Assembly: GCF_000375585.1 (NCBI RefSeq)
Contig: NZ_AQWP01000001.1
Span: forward strand, 696,735 to 760,734
DNA: 64,000 nt
Source: Sinorhizobium meliloti 4H41
GTDB lineage: Bacteria; Pseudomonadota; Alphaproteobacteria; Rhizobiales; Rhizobiaceae
Reading direction: 5' to 3'
The position numbers and the translations under genes were made by a program. Numbering within the stretch: the stretch's first letter is position 1; each line of letters begins with the position of its first letter. Of this stretch, positions 17,729-26,245 are shown in pieces. The notes beneath the pieces were generated by a model. That model did not search any database. It had not been told where the DNA came from and was given only the letters and a program-made list of their open reading frames with translations.

Positions 17729-18074
17729 GTCAGACTGCCTTTCGTTGACGTTGTCGGCTAGAGGGCACTACGTGCGCTTTTCGCCCGCATTCCCTTCCAG
17801 CCCTTTGGCATCGATCACGATGTCATCACCGTGATCCAGGCGCAGCCTCAAGTTGGGCCAGGGATGCTGCGCCGATGACACTCAAGCAACGCCCGGCAAC
17901 GCAAACTGTTCCGGAAAAAGTGAACGCCGAGCTGGCTGGAACGAGGCTTCCATTGGTGTGCGCTCGATGCGGCTGCGCCGCATGCTCGGTGAACATGCGG
18001 CGCAGAAGCTCGCATTCCGGTTGTCTTTCGAAGGGGACGCATTCATGGCTCCAGGGTCCGGGGCGAAGGCTCGA
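17729..18074. other. Gene-free region between PRC-barrel gene and dehydratase
   Basis: No coding sequence with plausible start, codon use or family resemblance was seen on either strand. The left part should contain the promoter of the PRC-barrel gene and the right part the end of the sugar operon transcript. Confidence 0.4.
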
Positions 18075-19799
18075 TCAGTGACTTTCTCGGAGGACCTCGC
18101 TGCCGCTCTTGCCGACGAGGAAATCGAGGTCCGCGCCCCTGTCGGCCTGCAGCACCGTGTCGTGATAGAGTTTGTAGTAGCCGCGATGCCATTTCTGTTC
18201 GGGCGGCTGCCAGGCCGCCATCCGGGCCGCCAGTTCTTCCTCGCTGACGAGCAGGTTCAGCTCGCCTTTCAGGGCGTCCAGGCGGATCCGGTCGCCGGTC
18301 CTGACGATCGCCAGGGGCCCGCCGGCATTGGCTTCTGGGCTCACATGAAGAACGACGGTGCCGAAGGCGGTGCCGGACATGCGCGCATCGGAGATGCGCA
18401 CCATATCGCGCACGCCCTTTTCGACGAGCCGGCGTGGAATCGGCATGTTGCCGACTTCCGCCATGCCGGGATAGCCCTTCGGTCCGCAACCCTTGAGCAC
18501 GAGGATCGTGTCTTCGGTGACCGGCAGGTCGGGATCGTCGATCTTGGCCCTGAGGTCTTCGATCGTGTCGAAGACATAGGCCGGCCCCTCGTGGGCGAGC
18601 AGATGTTCGCTTGCCGCAGACGGCTTGATCACCGCACCGTTGGGCGCAAGATTACCCTTCAGCACGCGAATGCCCGCCGCCGCACGCAACGGGTTGTCTA
18701 GCGGGCGGATGACATCGTCGTTATAGACCTCCGCGCCCTCCCAATATTTGCTGATCGGAACGCCGAAGACCGTCGGTGCGTCGGCGTGCAGCAGGTGCTG
18801 GATTCGATTCATCACGGCCGGCAGGCCGCCCGCATAGGCGAGATCCTCGATCAGATACTTGCCCGACGGCATGCAGTTGACGATGCAGGGCACCTGACCG
18901 CCCACCCGATCGAAATCCTCGAGACAGAGGTCGATACCCGCGCGCCCGGCGATCGCCAGCATGTGGACCACGGCATTGGTCGACCCGCCGACAGCGGCGT
19001 TGGCGATGATGCCGTTCTCGAAGTTCTCCCTTGTCAGGATTTTCGACAGCCTGAGGTCCTCGTGGACCATCTCGACGATGCGCTTGCCGGTCATGTGCGA
19101 GAGCGCCATGCGGCGGGCGTCGACCGCGGGCAGGGCGGCGTTCGTCGGAAGCGACAGGCCCATGGCTTCCACGATCGACGCCATCGTCGTCGCCGTGCCC
19201 ATGGTCATGCAGACGCCCGGCGAGCGCGACATGCCGCTTTCGGCGGCCATGAATTCCTGCAGGCTCATTTCGCCGGCGCGTACCGCCTCCGAAAACTTCC
19301 AGACGTCCGTGCCCGACCCGATATCCTTGCCCTTCCACTTGCCGTTCAGCATGGGGCCGGAGGAAACGACGATCGTCGGGAGGTCGACCGAGGCCGCTCC
19401 CATCAGCTGGCCCGGAGTGGTCTTGTCGCAGCCGCCGAGAAGCACGACGCCGTCGATGCCATAGGCGCGGATGGCCTCTTCGACATCCATTGCAAGCAGG
19501 TTGCGGAAGAGCATGGCGGTCGGACGCATCTGCGTCTCCCCGAGCGACGACACCGGAAATTCGACCGGAAAGCCCCCCGCTTCCCAGACGCCGCGCTTCA
19601 CCCCTTCGGCGAGGATACGCAGATGGCTGTTGCAGGGCGTGAGCTCCGACCAGGTGTTGCATATGCCGATGATCGGCCGGCCGTCGAAAACATGGTCGGG
19701 AAACCCCTGATTCTTCATCCAGGACCGATGAATGAAGCCGTCCTTGTGCGTGCCGCCGTACCAGTGACGGCTTCTCAGTTCTTTTTTCTTGTCGCTCAT
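18075..19799 (-). CDS. IlvD/Edd-family sugar-acid dehydratase (probable galactonate dehydratase)
   Basis: A 574-residue iron-sulfur dehydratase. Conserved cysteines are in ICNTWSELTPCNSH, LLGGCDKTTPGQLMGA and PGVCMTMGTATTMAS; the C-terminal DARMSGTAFGTVVLHVSPEA block is typical. The N-terminus RSRHWYGGTHKDGFIHRSWM is that of the sugar-acid subgroup (arabonate, xylonate, fuconate or galactonate dehydratases) rather than of branched-chain IlvD. It is the last gene of an operon with dgoK, dgoA, a lactonase and a sugar dehydrogenase. This points to conversion of D-galactonate to 2-keto-3-deoxygalactonate; L-arabonate is an alternative or second substrate. The gap to the lactonase gene is 89 bases. 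Confidence 0.85.
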   Translation of the reverse strand: MSDKKKELRSRHWYGGTHKDGFIHRSWMKNQGFPDHVFDGRPIIGICNTWSELTPCNSHLRILAEGVKRGVWEAGGFPVEFPVSSLGETQMRPTAMLFRNLLAMDVEEAIRAYGIDGVVLLGGCDKTTPGQLMGAASVDLPTIVVSSGPMLNGKWKGKDIGSGTDVWKFSEAVRAGEMSLQEFMAAESGMSRSPGVCMTMGTATTMASIVEAMGLSLPTNAALPAVDARRMALSHMTGKRIVEMVHEDLRLSKILTRENFENGIIANAAVGGSTNAVVHMLAIAGRAGIDLCLEDFDRVGGQVPCIVNCMPSGKYLIEDLAYAGGLPAVMNRIQHLLHADAPTVFGVPISKYWEGAEVYNDDVIRPLDNPLRAAAGIRVLKGNLAPNGAVIKPSAASEHLLAHEGPAYVFDTIEDLRAKIDDPDLPVTEDTILVLKGCGPKGYPGMAEVGNMPIPRRLVEKGVRDMVRISDARMSGTAFGTVVLHVSPEANAGGPLAIVRTGDRIRLDALKGELNLLVSEEELAARMAAWQPPEQKWHRGYYKLYHDTVLQADRGADLDFLVGKSGSEVLRESH

Positions 19800-19888
19800 C
19801 CGAGCACTCCTTCCACCGCGATTCAGCGCAATGGAGCAATTGTATGATTTTTCGCCGGCGCGACGCCAGTCTTTGTTGTTTGGGGGAT

Positions 19889-20773
19889 TTAAAGTCGGAA
19901 TGCGGGCTCGAAGCGCCCTTTGACCTCGATCCCGAGGTCGAAGGTTTTCCCGCCCTGCGGGTCGGCTGCCCGCGCGGCGTCGTCCATGCCCTGCCAGGCC
20001 GAGGTCACCAGCAGACGTTCGGCCCTGGCGCCGACGAAAGCCGGGCAGCTCGGCTGCGTCGCCGGCACGGCGTAACGGGCGACCTTCCGGCCGTCGGGTT
20101 TATAGACCTCCACGGCGCTTGCGCCCCAGCGGGCGTTCCAGATCAGCCCGTCGGCATCGCAGACGGCGCCGTCGACGCCGCCCGGGCTCGTGCTTTCGTC
20201 CGAAAGCAGCACCGGATCGCCGGTCGGGAGCGCCGTCGCCGGATCTATGTCGACGCGCATCAGCTGGTTGACGTCGGTGTCGGTGAAATAGGCGGTAGCC
20301 CCGTCCGGGGAAAAGCAGATCGCGTTGGGAATGGTGATGTTGCCATAGAGCCTCGTGACGCGGCTGCCGGCCACATGGTAGATCGCACCCGCATGTTTCT
20401 CGGCGCTGCGCCCCATGGTGCCGACCCAAAGCGCGCCGCAGGGATGGACGCGTCCGTCGTTGGAGCGGTTGCCCGGCTTTTCCTCGAGCGTCGCGAAATG
20501 GCGTAGCTTCGAGCTTTCGGTGTCGCGCACGAAAAGGCCCTGATCCGAGGCGATCAACTGCCGTAGCGGATCGATCGCCGCAAGCACGCTGCCGAGGAAG
20601 GGCAGGGGATGGATCGCCTTCCGTCCGCTTTCGAGATGAAGCTCATGCAACTCGCGGCCCGTTATATTGAACCACCAGGCCGTTCCGGTGTCGGGGTCGA
20701 AGGTGGGGCCTTCGCCGAGTTCGCACGCGGCTTCCGAAAGGGTTCGGCCGGAAAAGGGAACGAGATCGGTCAC
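19889..20773 (-). CDS. SMP-30/gluconolactonase-family lactonase
   Basis: A 294-residue six-bladed beta-propeller hydrolase. Metal-binding and family motifs are visible: CELGEGPTFDPDTGTAWW at the start, SNDGRVHPCGALWVGTM in the middle, then PNAICFSPDGATAYFTDT and GGVDGAVCDADGLIWNARWG. The family opens aldonolactones using a divalent metal. The operon suggests D-galactono-lactone produced by the SDR dehydrogenase as substrate. The start codon overlaps the dgoA stop by 4 bases, showing translational coupling. Confidence 0.9.
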   Translation of the reverse strand: MTDLVPFSGRTLSEAACELGEGPTFDPDTGTAWWFNITGRELHELHLESGRKAIHPLPFLGSVLAAIDPLRQLIASDQGLFVRDTESSKLRHFATLEEKPGNRSNDGRVHPCGALWVGTMGRSAEKHAGAIYHVAGSRVTRLYGNITIPNAICFSPDGATAYFTDTDVNQLMRVDIDPATALPTGDPVLLSDESTSPGGVDGAVCDADGLIWNARWGASAVEVYKPDGRKVARYAVPATQPSCPAFVGARAERLLVTSAWQGMDDAARAADPQGGKTFDLGIEVKGRFEPAFRL

Positions 20774-21408
20774 TGCTGGCCTCCATAGACGGCATCATAG
20801 GCTGCGAGCGTGGCAATGGCCCGCTGCCGCACTTCCCCGGCGCTCATCCCGGCCTTGTAAAGGCTCGAACCGAGCCCGAAGCTGCGGATCCCGATCGCTG
20901 CATAGTCGGCGAAATTGACCTCCGACACGCCGCCGACCGCCGCGATCTCGAGATCGCCCGGCAGCACCGCGCGGATCGCCGCGATGCCGGAGGGGCCGAG
21001 CACGCTTGCCGGAAAGAACTTGAGGCCGCTGGCTCCGGCGGCGGCCGCCGCCAATGCCTCCGTCGGCGTGAAAACGCCTGGCATCGTCACCATGTCTTTC
21101 GTCGCAGCAAGCCGGATGACTGCCGGCTCGACATTGGGGCTCACCATCAGCCGCCCGCCGACATCGGCGAGGCGTTCCACCTGGGCCGTCGTCAGCACCG
21201 TACCGGCGCCGATAAGGCACCCGGCCGGAGCCATTTTGACGGCCGTCTCGATGGAGCGAAACGGGTCGGGCGAATTCAGCGGGATTTCGATCGCCGTGAA
21301 GCCTGTTTCGATGAGGGCGCCGACCACGCCTTCCGCCTCCTCCGGCTTCAGGCCGCGCAGGATCGCGATCAGCGGGCGTTTCATCGGAGGCAGGGGGATT
21401 CTTTCCAT
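20770..21408 (-). CDS. dgoA: 2-dehydro-3-deoxy-6-phosphogalactonate aldolase
   Basis: A 212-residue class I aldolase of the KDPG/KDPGal family. Key motifs: LIAILRGLKPEEAEGV, FTAIEIPLNSPDPF with the catalytic Glu, GAGTVLTTAQVERL, SPNVEPAVIRLA, and the Schiff-base Lys in ASGLKFFPAS. The ILRG start and IPLNSPDP block fit the galactonate rather than the gluconate enzyme. The start is set at MERIPLPPMKR (21408). It cleaves KDPGal to pyruvate and glyceraldehyde-3-phosphate. It lies 14 bases after dgoK and overlaps the lactonase gene by 4. Confidence 0.93.
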   Translation of the reverse strand: MERIPLPPMKRPLIAILRGLKPEEAEGVVGALIETGFTAIEIPLNSPDPFRSIETAVKMAPAGCLIGAGTVLTTAQVERLADVGGRLMVSPNVEPAVIRLAATKDMVTMPGVFTPTEALAAAAAGASGLKFFPASVLGPSGIAAIRAVLPGDLEIAAVGGVSEVNFADYAAIGIRSFGLGSSLYKAGMSAGEVRQRAIATLAAYDAVYGGQQ

Positions 21409-21422
21409 GTTCTTTCTTTCTA

Positions 21423-22343
21423 TCACAAAGGCCAAATCGCACGGGCGGCTGAGGAAAGACCGGCCCGCACCGCCTCATCGGCGTCGACGGCCCGGACGTT
21501 GAGGCCCTGGCTTTCGAGGGCAGTACGATAAAGCGTGCCGAGCCCACCGGAGCCGACGAGGCATACGCCGTCCACCGTGCCCGAGGCCGCGAGCGCTCCG
21601 GCGATCTCCAGGCCTATCAGGGTCCCGGACAATTGCGCTCTCGCATCGGCGGCGCCGGTGCCGTGCAGAAGCTGCCCGGCACGAACGGAGAAGAGCAGAT
21701 TGGTTGCGAGCGCCGGGTTCTCCCTCGTGCGGCTTACTGCATCCGTAAAGGCTGCGCTCCCGGTCGCGAAGGTTTCCGCTTCTGCCACCGCGTGGCTGAG
21801 GATGGTGTGGCGCGCGATGGTGTCGAAGAGCTCGCCGGTCATGAAGGTGGAAAAGCCCTCGACCCTGTCGTCGGCAAGACGGACCCATTTGCTGTGCGTG
21901 CCGGGCATGCAGACGAGATGGCTGCCGGCGCCGAGATGCCCGGCAGCGCCGAGGAGCTGCGTCTCCTCGCCGCGCATGACGTCCGGATGCCGTTGGTCGC
22001 GCTGGGCGAGGCCGGGGAGAATGCGGATGTCGCGGTCGACATCGGGAATGGCCGTGGCACGGCCGGCAATCTCGGCGAGTGCTGCGGGAGTTTCGATATA
22101 CCCGGCCTCCTTCCAGCCCTGACGGGCGCCAGCCATGCCGCAGATGATGATCGGCAGATGCGCAGGCGCGGCGACCGCGGCGAGATGGCCGTCGAGAATC
22201 GTGTGAAAACCGGTCTTTGCGGCCGTCGTCATGCCCTCGGCGCTGCGGCGTTCGGCCAGCACCGCACCGTCCTCGCCGATGATCCACAGTCGGAAGCTGG
22301 ATGTTCCCCAATCCACTGCGGCATAATAGCCTGCCGTCGTCAA
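21423..22343 (-). CDS. dgoK: 2-dehydro-3-deoxygalactonokinase
   Basis: A 306-residue sugar-acid kinase with the N-terminal phosphate-binding segment YAAVDWGTSSFRLWII, the central LVCMPGTHSKWVRL and the C-terminal VCLVGSGGLGTLY. It phosphorylates 2-keto-3-deoxygalactonate at C6 for the next enzyme, DgoA. The most sensible start is the TTG at 22343, which overlaps the stop codon of the upstream SDR gene (TTTTGA); the longer open frame upstream encodes the shadow of the SDR gene. A rare start and overlap suggest translation coupled to the dehydrogenase. Confidence 0.9.
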   Translation of the reverse strand: MTTAGYYAAVDWGTSSFRLWIIGEDGAVLAERRSAEGMTTAAKTGFHTILDGHLAAVAAPAHLPIIICGMAGARQGWKEAGYIETPAALAEIAGRATAIPDVDRDIRILPGLAQRDQRHPDVMRGEETQLLGAAGHLGAGSHLVCMPGTHSKWVRLADDRVEGFSTFMTGELFDTIARHTILSHAVAEAETFATGSAAFTDAVSRTRENPALATNLLFSVRAGQLLHGTGAADARAQLSGTLIGLEIAGALAASGTVDGVCLVGSGGLGTLYRTALESQGLNVRAVDADEAVRAGLSSAARAIWPL

Positions 22344-23110
22344 AACACGCCTCCATCGATGATCATGGTCTGTGCGGTCATCGCCGCCGAACCGTCCGAC
22401 GCCAGAAAGAGGCATGGGCCGACGAGATCGTCGGCGACGAGCATGCGCTTGAGGCACTGCCTTTCCTGCATCCGCGCGATCGATTCTTCCGTGAGCCACA
22501 AGCGCCGCTGCCGCTCCGTAACGATCATGCCGGGCAGGATCGCGTTGACGCGGATGTTATCCGGTCCGAGCTTGCCGGCGAGCGATTTGGTGAGGCCTAT
22601 GATCCCGGCTTTGGCTGCAGAGTAGGCGGGGATTTCCGGCATATTGAGCATGAAGGCGATCGAGGAGAAATTGATGATCGATCCGCCGCCTTGCTGCTGC
22701 ATGTGGGGCGCGACCGCCTGGCACATGAAGAAGATATGCCTGAGGTTGACGGAAAGGCTTTCGTCCCAGCTCTGCTCAGTGACCGCTTCGAGCGCCTGCC
22801 GGTCGTCGCGCGCGGCGTTGTTGACGAGGACACGGACGGAGCCGAGTTTGGCGGCCGCCTCGTCGGCTGCGGCCCGCACGGCCCCGACATTGCGGAGGTC
22901 TGCCTGGATGAAATGCGGCGCCTGCCCGGTCTGGGCCGCGACCTTCTCGCAGAGCGCCAGGCTCGCTTCCGCTGCAATGTCCACGAAGGCGACGTGGGCG
23001 CCTTGCCGGGCGAACGCCTCCACCAGTGCGGCTCCTATGCCGGAGCCGCCGCCGGTGACCAGAACTCCGCGATCGCGCAGATCAGGAAACTGGCTGCTCG
23101 GCAAGGTCAT
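22340..23110 (-). CDS. SDR-family sugar dehydrogenase (probable galactose 1-dehydrogenase)
   Basis: A 256-residue short-chain dehydrogenase. The nucleotide-binding motif is VLVTGGGSGIGAALV, with NNAARDD in the fourth strand, and the catalytic Ser and YSAAKAG motif (Tyr, Lys). It ends MIIDGGVF. The start is the ATG at 23110 (MTLPSSQFPD). As first gene of the dgoK-dgoA operon it would supply the oxidation of D-galactose (or L-arabinose) to the lactone with NAD(P)+. The substrate is inferred from context; other SDR roles in sugar-acid metabolism are possible. Confidence 0.85.
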   Translation of the reverse strand: MTLPSSQFPDLRDRGVLVTGGGSGIGAALVEAFARQGAHVAFVDIAAEASLALCEKVAAQTGQAPHFIQADLRNVGAVRAAADEAAAKLGSVRVLVNNAARDDRQALEAVTEQSWDESLSVNLRHIFFMCQAVAPHMQQQGGGSIINFSSIAFMLNMPEIPAYSAAKAGIIGLTKSLAGKLGPDNIRVNAILPGMIVTERQRRLWLTEESIARMQERQCLKRMLVADDLVGPCLFLASDGSAAMTAQTMIIDGGVF

Positions 23111-23145
23111 GGCTTCTCCCTGATACCGCGGCTGCGGGATTGGTT

Positions 23146-23162
23146 GTTCCAATATCCGGAAC
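23146..23162. promoter_or_regulatory. Candidate IclR operator
   Basis: GTTCC-AATATCC-GGAAC is a perfect 5-base inverted repeat with 7-base spacing, in the 127-base region between the divergent SDR and iclR start codons. It lies downstream of the predicted operon promoter, a suitable place for repression. Confidence 0.45.
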
Positions 23163-23181
23163 TGTGTTTTATTATATGGAA

Positions 23182-23211
23182 TTATCGCGCCAATGCTTTT
23201 ACCCTGTCAAG
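23182..23211 (-). promoter_or_regulatory. Candidate promoter of the sugar operon
   Basis: On the minus strand CTTGAC (23211-23206) is followed after 18 bases by CGATAA, or after 19 by GATAAT (23186-23181). The -35 box is perfect for rhizobial sigma-70, but the spacing is longer than the usual 17. Confidence 0.35.
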
Positions 23212-23237
23212 ATAGCGCAGCGGAAAGCGGATAAGAA

Positions 23238-24092
23238 ATGAAGCGGAAGAAAGAAGACGACATGGAAGGTGACCTCGTCGGCACCGGCACGCTTGGCAAG
23301 GCAATGGCCGTGCTGGAGGCAGTAGCCATGGCCGACCGCCCTCAGCGCTTCACGGATATATTGCAGACCGTCCGTCAGCCCCGCGGAACCCTGCACCGGC
23401 TGCTTGGCCATCTCGTCGAAGAGGGCTTGCTGGTGCAGCGCCGGGACTTGTCCTATGAGCCCGGGCTTCGCCTGTTGAAATTCGCTTATCGCTCCTGGTC
23501 GGGGAACCGGTTTCGCGAGATCGCCGCCCCCTATCTCCTGCACCTGCACCAATTGACCGGCGAGACGGTGCATCTGGGCGTGCTGCGGGAGACCGAGATC
23601 ATCTATGTCGACAAGGTGGAAAGCCGGCAGACCGTCCGTATGAGTTCGCAGATCGGCAAGGCGTCGCCGGCCTATTGTACGGGTATCGGCAAGGCGGCTC
23701 TGTCGGTTCTTCCCGCAGGCGAGTTGCAGCGGATATCGACCGGAATGGAGTTTCACCCGTTCACGGCGCAAACGCATCGTTCGATAGAATCGCTCCTTGC
23801 CGAGATCGAGGAAGTCCGGCACGACGGCCATGCCTTCGACCGGGAGGAGCACGAGGCGGAGATCTGCTGCGTGGCTGCCCCGATCAGCGTTCCGGAACAC
23901 GACCTGGTCGGAGGGATCTCCGTGACCGGTCCATCCTATCGGGTCAGCCTGCAGCAGCTGACCGCCTGGGCGCAGGACGTGCGCGAGGTGGCGGCAGAGA
24001 TCGAGGAAGAGGTCCGGATCCGGCTTGGCCCCGGGCGGGAAACGGGGGCTGCGGCGCCGCGTGTCCTGCCGGACGAGCAAAGGTCTCCGTAA
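23238..24092 (+). CDS. IclR-family transcriptional regulator
   Basis: A 284-residue regulator: N-terminal winged helix-turn-helix (LGKAMAVLEAVAMADRPQRFTDILQTVRQPRGTLHRLLGHL, about 18-60) and C-terminal IclR effector domain (about 80-260: ETVHLGVLRETEIIYVDKVE, SSQIGKASPAYCTGIGKAAL). It is divergent from the galactose-type operon and presumably represses it until a pathway intermediate binds. The first ATG is given; a second (MEGDLVG) eight codons later is possible. The C-terminal tail is short and unstructured. Confidence 0.92.
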   Translation: MKRKKEDDMEGDLVGTGTLGKAMAVLEAVAMADRPQRFTDILQTVRQPRGTLHRLLGHLVEEGLLVQRRDLSYEPGLRLLKFAYRSWSGNRFREIAAPYLLHLHQLTGETVHLGVLRETEIIYVDKVESRQTVRMSSQIGKASPAYCTGIGKAALSVLPAGELQRISTGMEFHPFTAQTHRSIESLLAEIEEVRHDGHAFDREEHEAEICCVAAPISVPEHDLVGGISVTGPSYRVSLQQLTAWAQDVREVAAEIEEEVRIRLGPGRETGAAAPRVLPDEQRSP

Positions 24093-24317
24093 CGGTTAAG
24101 GATTACAGCATGTTTTCCACGAAAAAGTGCGCGGGACCGCTTTACGGTAAATTAGAAGTTTCGACTGGACGAAAAGGTTCAAGATAAGTAGCTTCAATGC
24201 CGGTCTGCTGCCACGGCTGGTTGCATCGGGCGGAATTCTGGTGGAAGCGATAGCGTGGGTATGACAGCGCGAGCGTCATGCTCCAGCTGGAACGCGGATG
24301 TGAGAGGCGGGCGGAAG

Positions 24318-25058
24318 ATGATCGATTTCAGCGTGGATATATCCTCATTGGTCCTCCCTGACGGTCACGCTATCAGCGGGTCGATCGACAGCGAGGATGA
24401 TGTGCGGAGCGCGCTCGGCCGAGTGTCGGAAGGTTTCGGTTTTCGAGGCTTCATGGTCCTCGCCATTCCCGAGTCGGGGTCCCACAGTCTCACTGCGCAG
24501 GCGCTCATGACGACCTGGCCGATGGATTTCCTGAGGCGCTACGACAGTGCCCGCCTGATCGACGGCAGTCCCGTGATCCAGCGGTTGCGGCGCAGCACAA
24601 TTCCCTTCACCTATGATGCTCATCTGCTCGCGCGCGGGCGCGTGGACGGAAAGGGCGAAGCTGCCATATGCGTTTTCGAACAGGCGAACATGCCGCGCGG
24701 GGTGTATCTGCCGGTCCATGATGCCGCGGGTCACCGCGCCGCCATCGCCTTCGGCGGTGACAGGTCCGCCGTGTCCGACGACGAGATGCAGGCTCTGAAC
24801 CTCTGGGCCGGCCTTCTATACAGCCGGCTGAGCGAAGTCCGAACGCGCGACCGACGCGGCCCGGGCAGCCTTTCCCGGCGCGAGATCGAGTGTTTGCGCT
24901 GGGCCGCGGCTGGCAAGACGACGGTGGAGATGGCCCGCATAATGGCACTGTCGGAATATACGGTGAACCACTATCTCAACCGTGCGACGCGCAAGCTCGA
25001 TTCGGTCAATCGCGTCCAAACTGTCGCCAAGGCGATACGCGCGGGCTTGATCAATTGA
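24318..25058 (+). CDS. LuxR-family regulator with altered autoinducer pocket (first of pair)
   Basis: A 246-residue LuxR-type protein. The N-terminal autoinducer-binding-like domain covers about 20-165 and the C-terminal GerE helix-turn-helix about 180-245 (LSRREIECLRWAAAGKTTVEMARIMALSEYTVNHYL). Aligning by eye to TraR, the invariant residues W57, D70 and W85 are Phe71, Ser84 and Tyr99, while Y61 and P71 are kept (Tyr75, Pro85). No luxI-type synthase is nearby, so it is a solo regulator that may not bind acyl-homoserine lactones in the standard way. The ATG at 24318 follows GGCGGAAG and is preferred to an upstream start. A paralogue follows 168 bases downstream. Confidence 0.85.
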   Translation: MIDFSVDISSLVLPDGHAISGSIDSEDDVRSALGRVSEGFGFRGFMVLAIPESGSHSLTAQALMTTWPMDFLRRYDSARLIDGSPVIQRLRRSTIPFTYDAHLLARGRVDGKGEAAICVFEQANMPRGVYLPVHDAAGHRAAIAFGGDRSAVSDDEMQALNLWAGLLYSRLSEVRTRDRRGPGSLSRREIECLRWAAAGKTTVEMARIMALSEYTVNHYLNRATRKLDSVNRVQTVAKAIRAGLIN

Positions 25059-25096
25059 TCGACGCAGGCGGGACATGAATAGAGCCCTTTACTCTC

Positions 25097-25120
25097 TCAT
25101 CCCTGTGACAAGCACGGGAA
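25097..25120. repeat. Fragment of RIME-like palindrome
   Basis: The sequence TCATCCCTGTGACAAGCACG with the following GG repeats the hairpin arm found in the longer elements at about 741-855, 26093-26210 and 61984-62100. Only one short palindrome remains here, between the two luxR genes. Confidence 0.4.
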
Positions 25121-25226
25121 ATGGAGGCACGCGAACGCGACGCGGCCGTCTTTCGGCGCGAGCGGCTGAAGGCGGAGTCGGCGCTCATCGGCACGGTCGA
25201 AATGCACAGGGTTTTGCGCATCAGAG

Positions 25227-26063
25227 GTGATGATCGTCAATCACCTGTTGGCATTGCTCGGCCGCTCGGGCTATTTGATAGTCGATGACTGCGATGGAAC
25301 CGCACCGATGCAAGAGATGATCACGAGGGGGACGACTGATATCGATCTGCCCCGGGGCGGCGATTTCGCGCCTGAGATAGCAAGGCTCGAGACCCAGTTC
25401 GACATTATTCGCTACATGCGGCGGATTACGCCGATTTTCGGCTTCAAGACGTTTCTCATCTGTTCGATCCCTGCAGTCGAGGTAGAGCGGCTCTCCGCCA
25501 CCACGGTGATCTCGAACATGCCGGCCGAGCTCCTCAACAAATATGACAGCCTTTCGATGCTGCGCTTCAGCACCGGGGTGCGACGGTTGAGAGAGACGAC
25601 GACGCCGTTTCAGATCAAGCTTGAAGACTGGGAGAGGGAGGGAGGCAAGCCCGACTCTGCCGCGGATTACATCGCCATGTTGCGCGATAACGGCATATTC
25701 CAAGCCAATTACTTCCCGGTCCACGATGCCGAAGGTGGCCGCGGCGCGGTCATCCTCATGGGCCCGGAAGCGGAATTACCGATGACGGCGGCGATGGAAC
25801 TGCAGATGATCGCAATTCACGTCTATAACCGGCTTGCCGAGATCGGCTCTGTCTGGAAGAACACCAATACGGTTCTTTCCGAACGGGAGATCCAGTGCCT
25901 GAGCTGGACGGCCGCCGGCAAGACCAGCTCGGAAATCGCCGGTATCCTCGGCCTGTCGGAACACACGGTGAATCATTACCTCAACCACGTCACGAAGAAG
26001 CTCGACGCGGTGAATCGCACGCAGGCGGTCGTGAAGGCGATGAAAAAAGGCTATATCAGCTAG
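25227..26063 (+). CDS. LuxR-family regulator with lost autoinducer pocket (second of pair)
   Basis: A 278-residue paralogue of the preceding regulator with the same layout: N-terminal autoinducer-binding-like domain (about 30-195) and GerE helix-turn-helix (LSEREIQCLSWTAAGKTSSEIAGILGLSEHTVNHYL, about 212-275). The pocket is further changed: positions equal to TraR W57, D70, P71, W85 and G113 read Leu, Ser, Thr, Ile and Ala; only the Tyr61 equivalent remains. Acyl-homoserine lactone binding is therefore doubtful. The first ATG (25227) is used, though the N-terminus is about 30 residues longer than the paralogue and a later start is possible. The stop codon TAG is part of the CTAG that borders element C. 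Confidence 0.82.
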   Translation: MMIVNHLLALLGRSGYLIVDDCDGTAPMQEMITRGTTDIDLPRGGDFAPEIARLETQFDIIRYMRRITPIFGFKTFLICSIPAVEVERLSATTVISNMPAELLNKYDSLSMLRFSTGVRRLRETTTPFQIKLEDWEREGGKPDSAADYIAMLRDNGIFQANYFPVHDAEGGRGAVILMGPEAELPMTAAMELQMIAIHVYNRLAEIGSVWKNTNTVLSEREIQCLSWTAAGKTSSEIAGILGLSEHTVNHYLNHVTKKLDAVNRTQAVVKAMKKGYIS

Positions 26064-26245
26064 GGCCTGTTGAGAGTCATCCTCCGCCCCCATCTCTGTG
26101 CTTGTCACAGGAATGAGGGCAGCGCCGCGTCTGCGGCGCGGGAAGCGTTCTTTCAGCCCAAGGACTTGGTCTGGCTGGATTCCTGTGACAAGCACAGGAA
26201 TGAGGAAATCAAACAAGCCGCAGCGGTTATTCGATCTCAACAGCT
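26064..26245. mobile_element. Inverted-repeat-bounded element C (short, reverse orientation)
   Basis: GGCCTGTTGAGAGTC (26064-26078) at the left and the diverged inverted copy TCGATCTCAACAGCT (26231-26245) at the right are flanked by CTAG (26060-26063) and TTAG (26246-26249). The interior is one RIME-like unit in the opposite direction to that in element A: CTGTGCTTGTCACAGG, GCGCCGCGTCTGCGGCGC, CAAGGACTTGG and CCTGTGACAAGCACAGG (26093-26210). No coding content. Confidence 0.55.

Noticed and set aside
18075-19799. Calling the dehydratase the branched-chain amino acid enzyme IlvD.
   Set aside because: The N-terminal pattern and the operon with dgoK, dgoA and a lactonase fit the sugar-acid subgroup better.
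24093-24317. Small open frames between iclR and the first luxR gene.
   Set aside because: Short, without ribosome binding sites or recognisable composition; treated as spacer.
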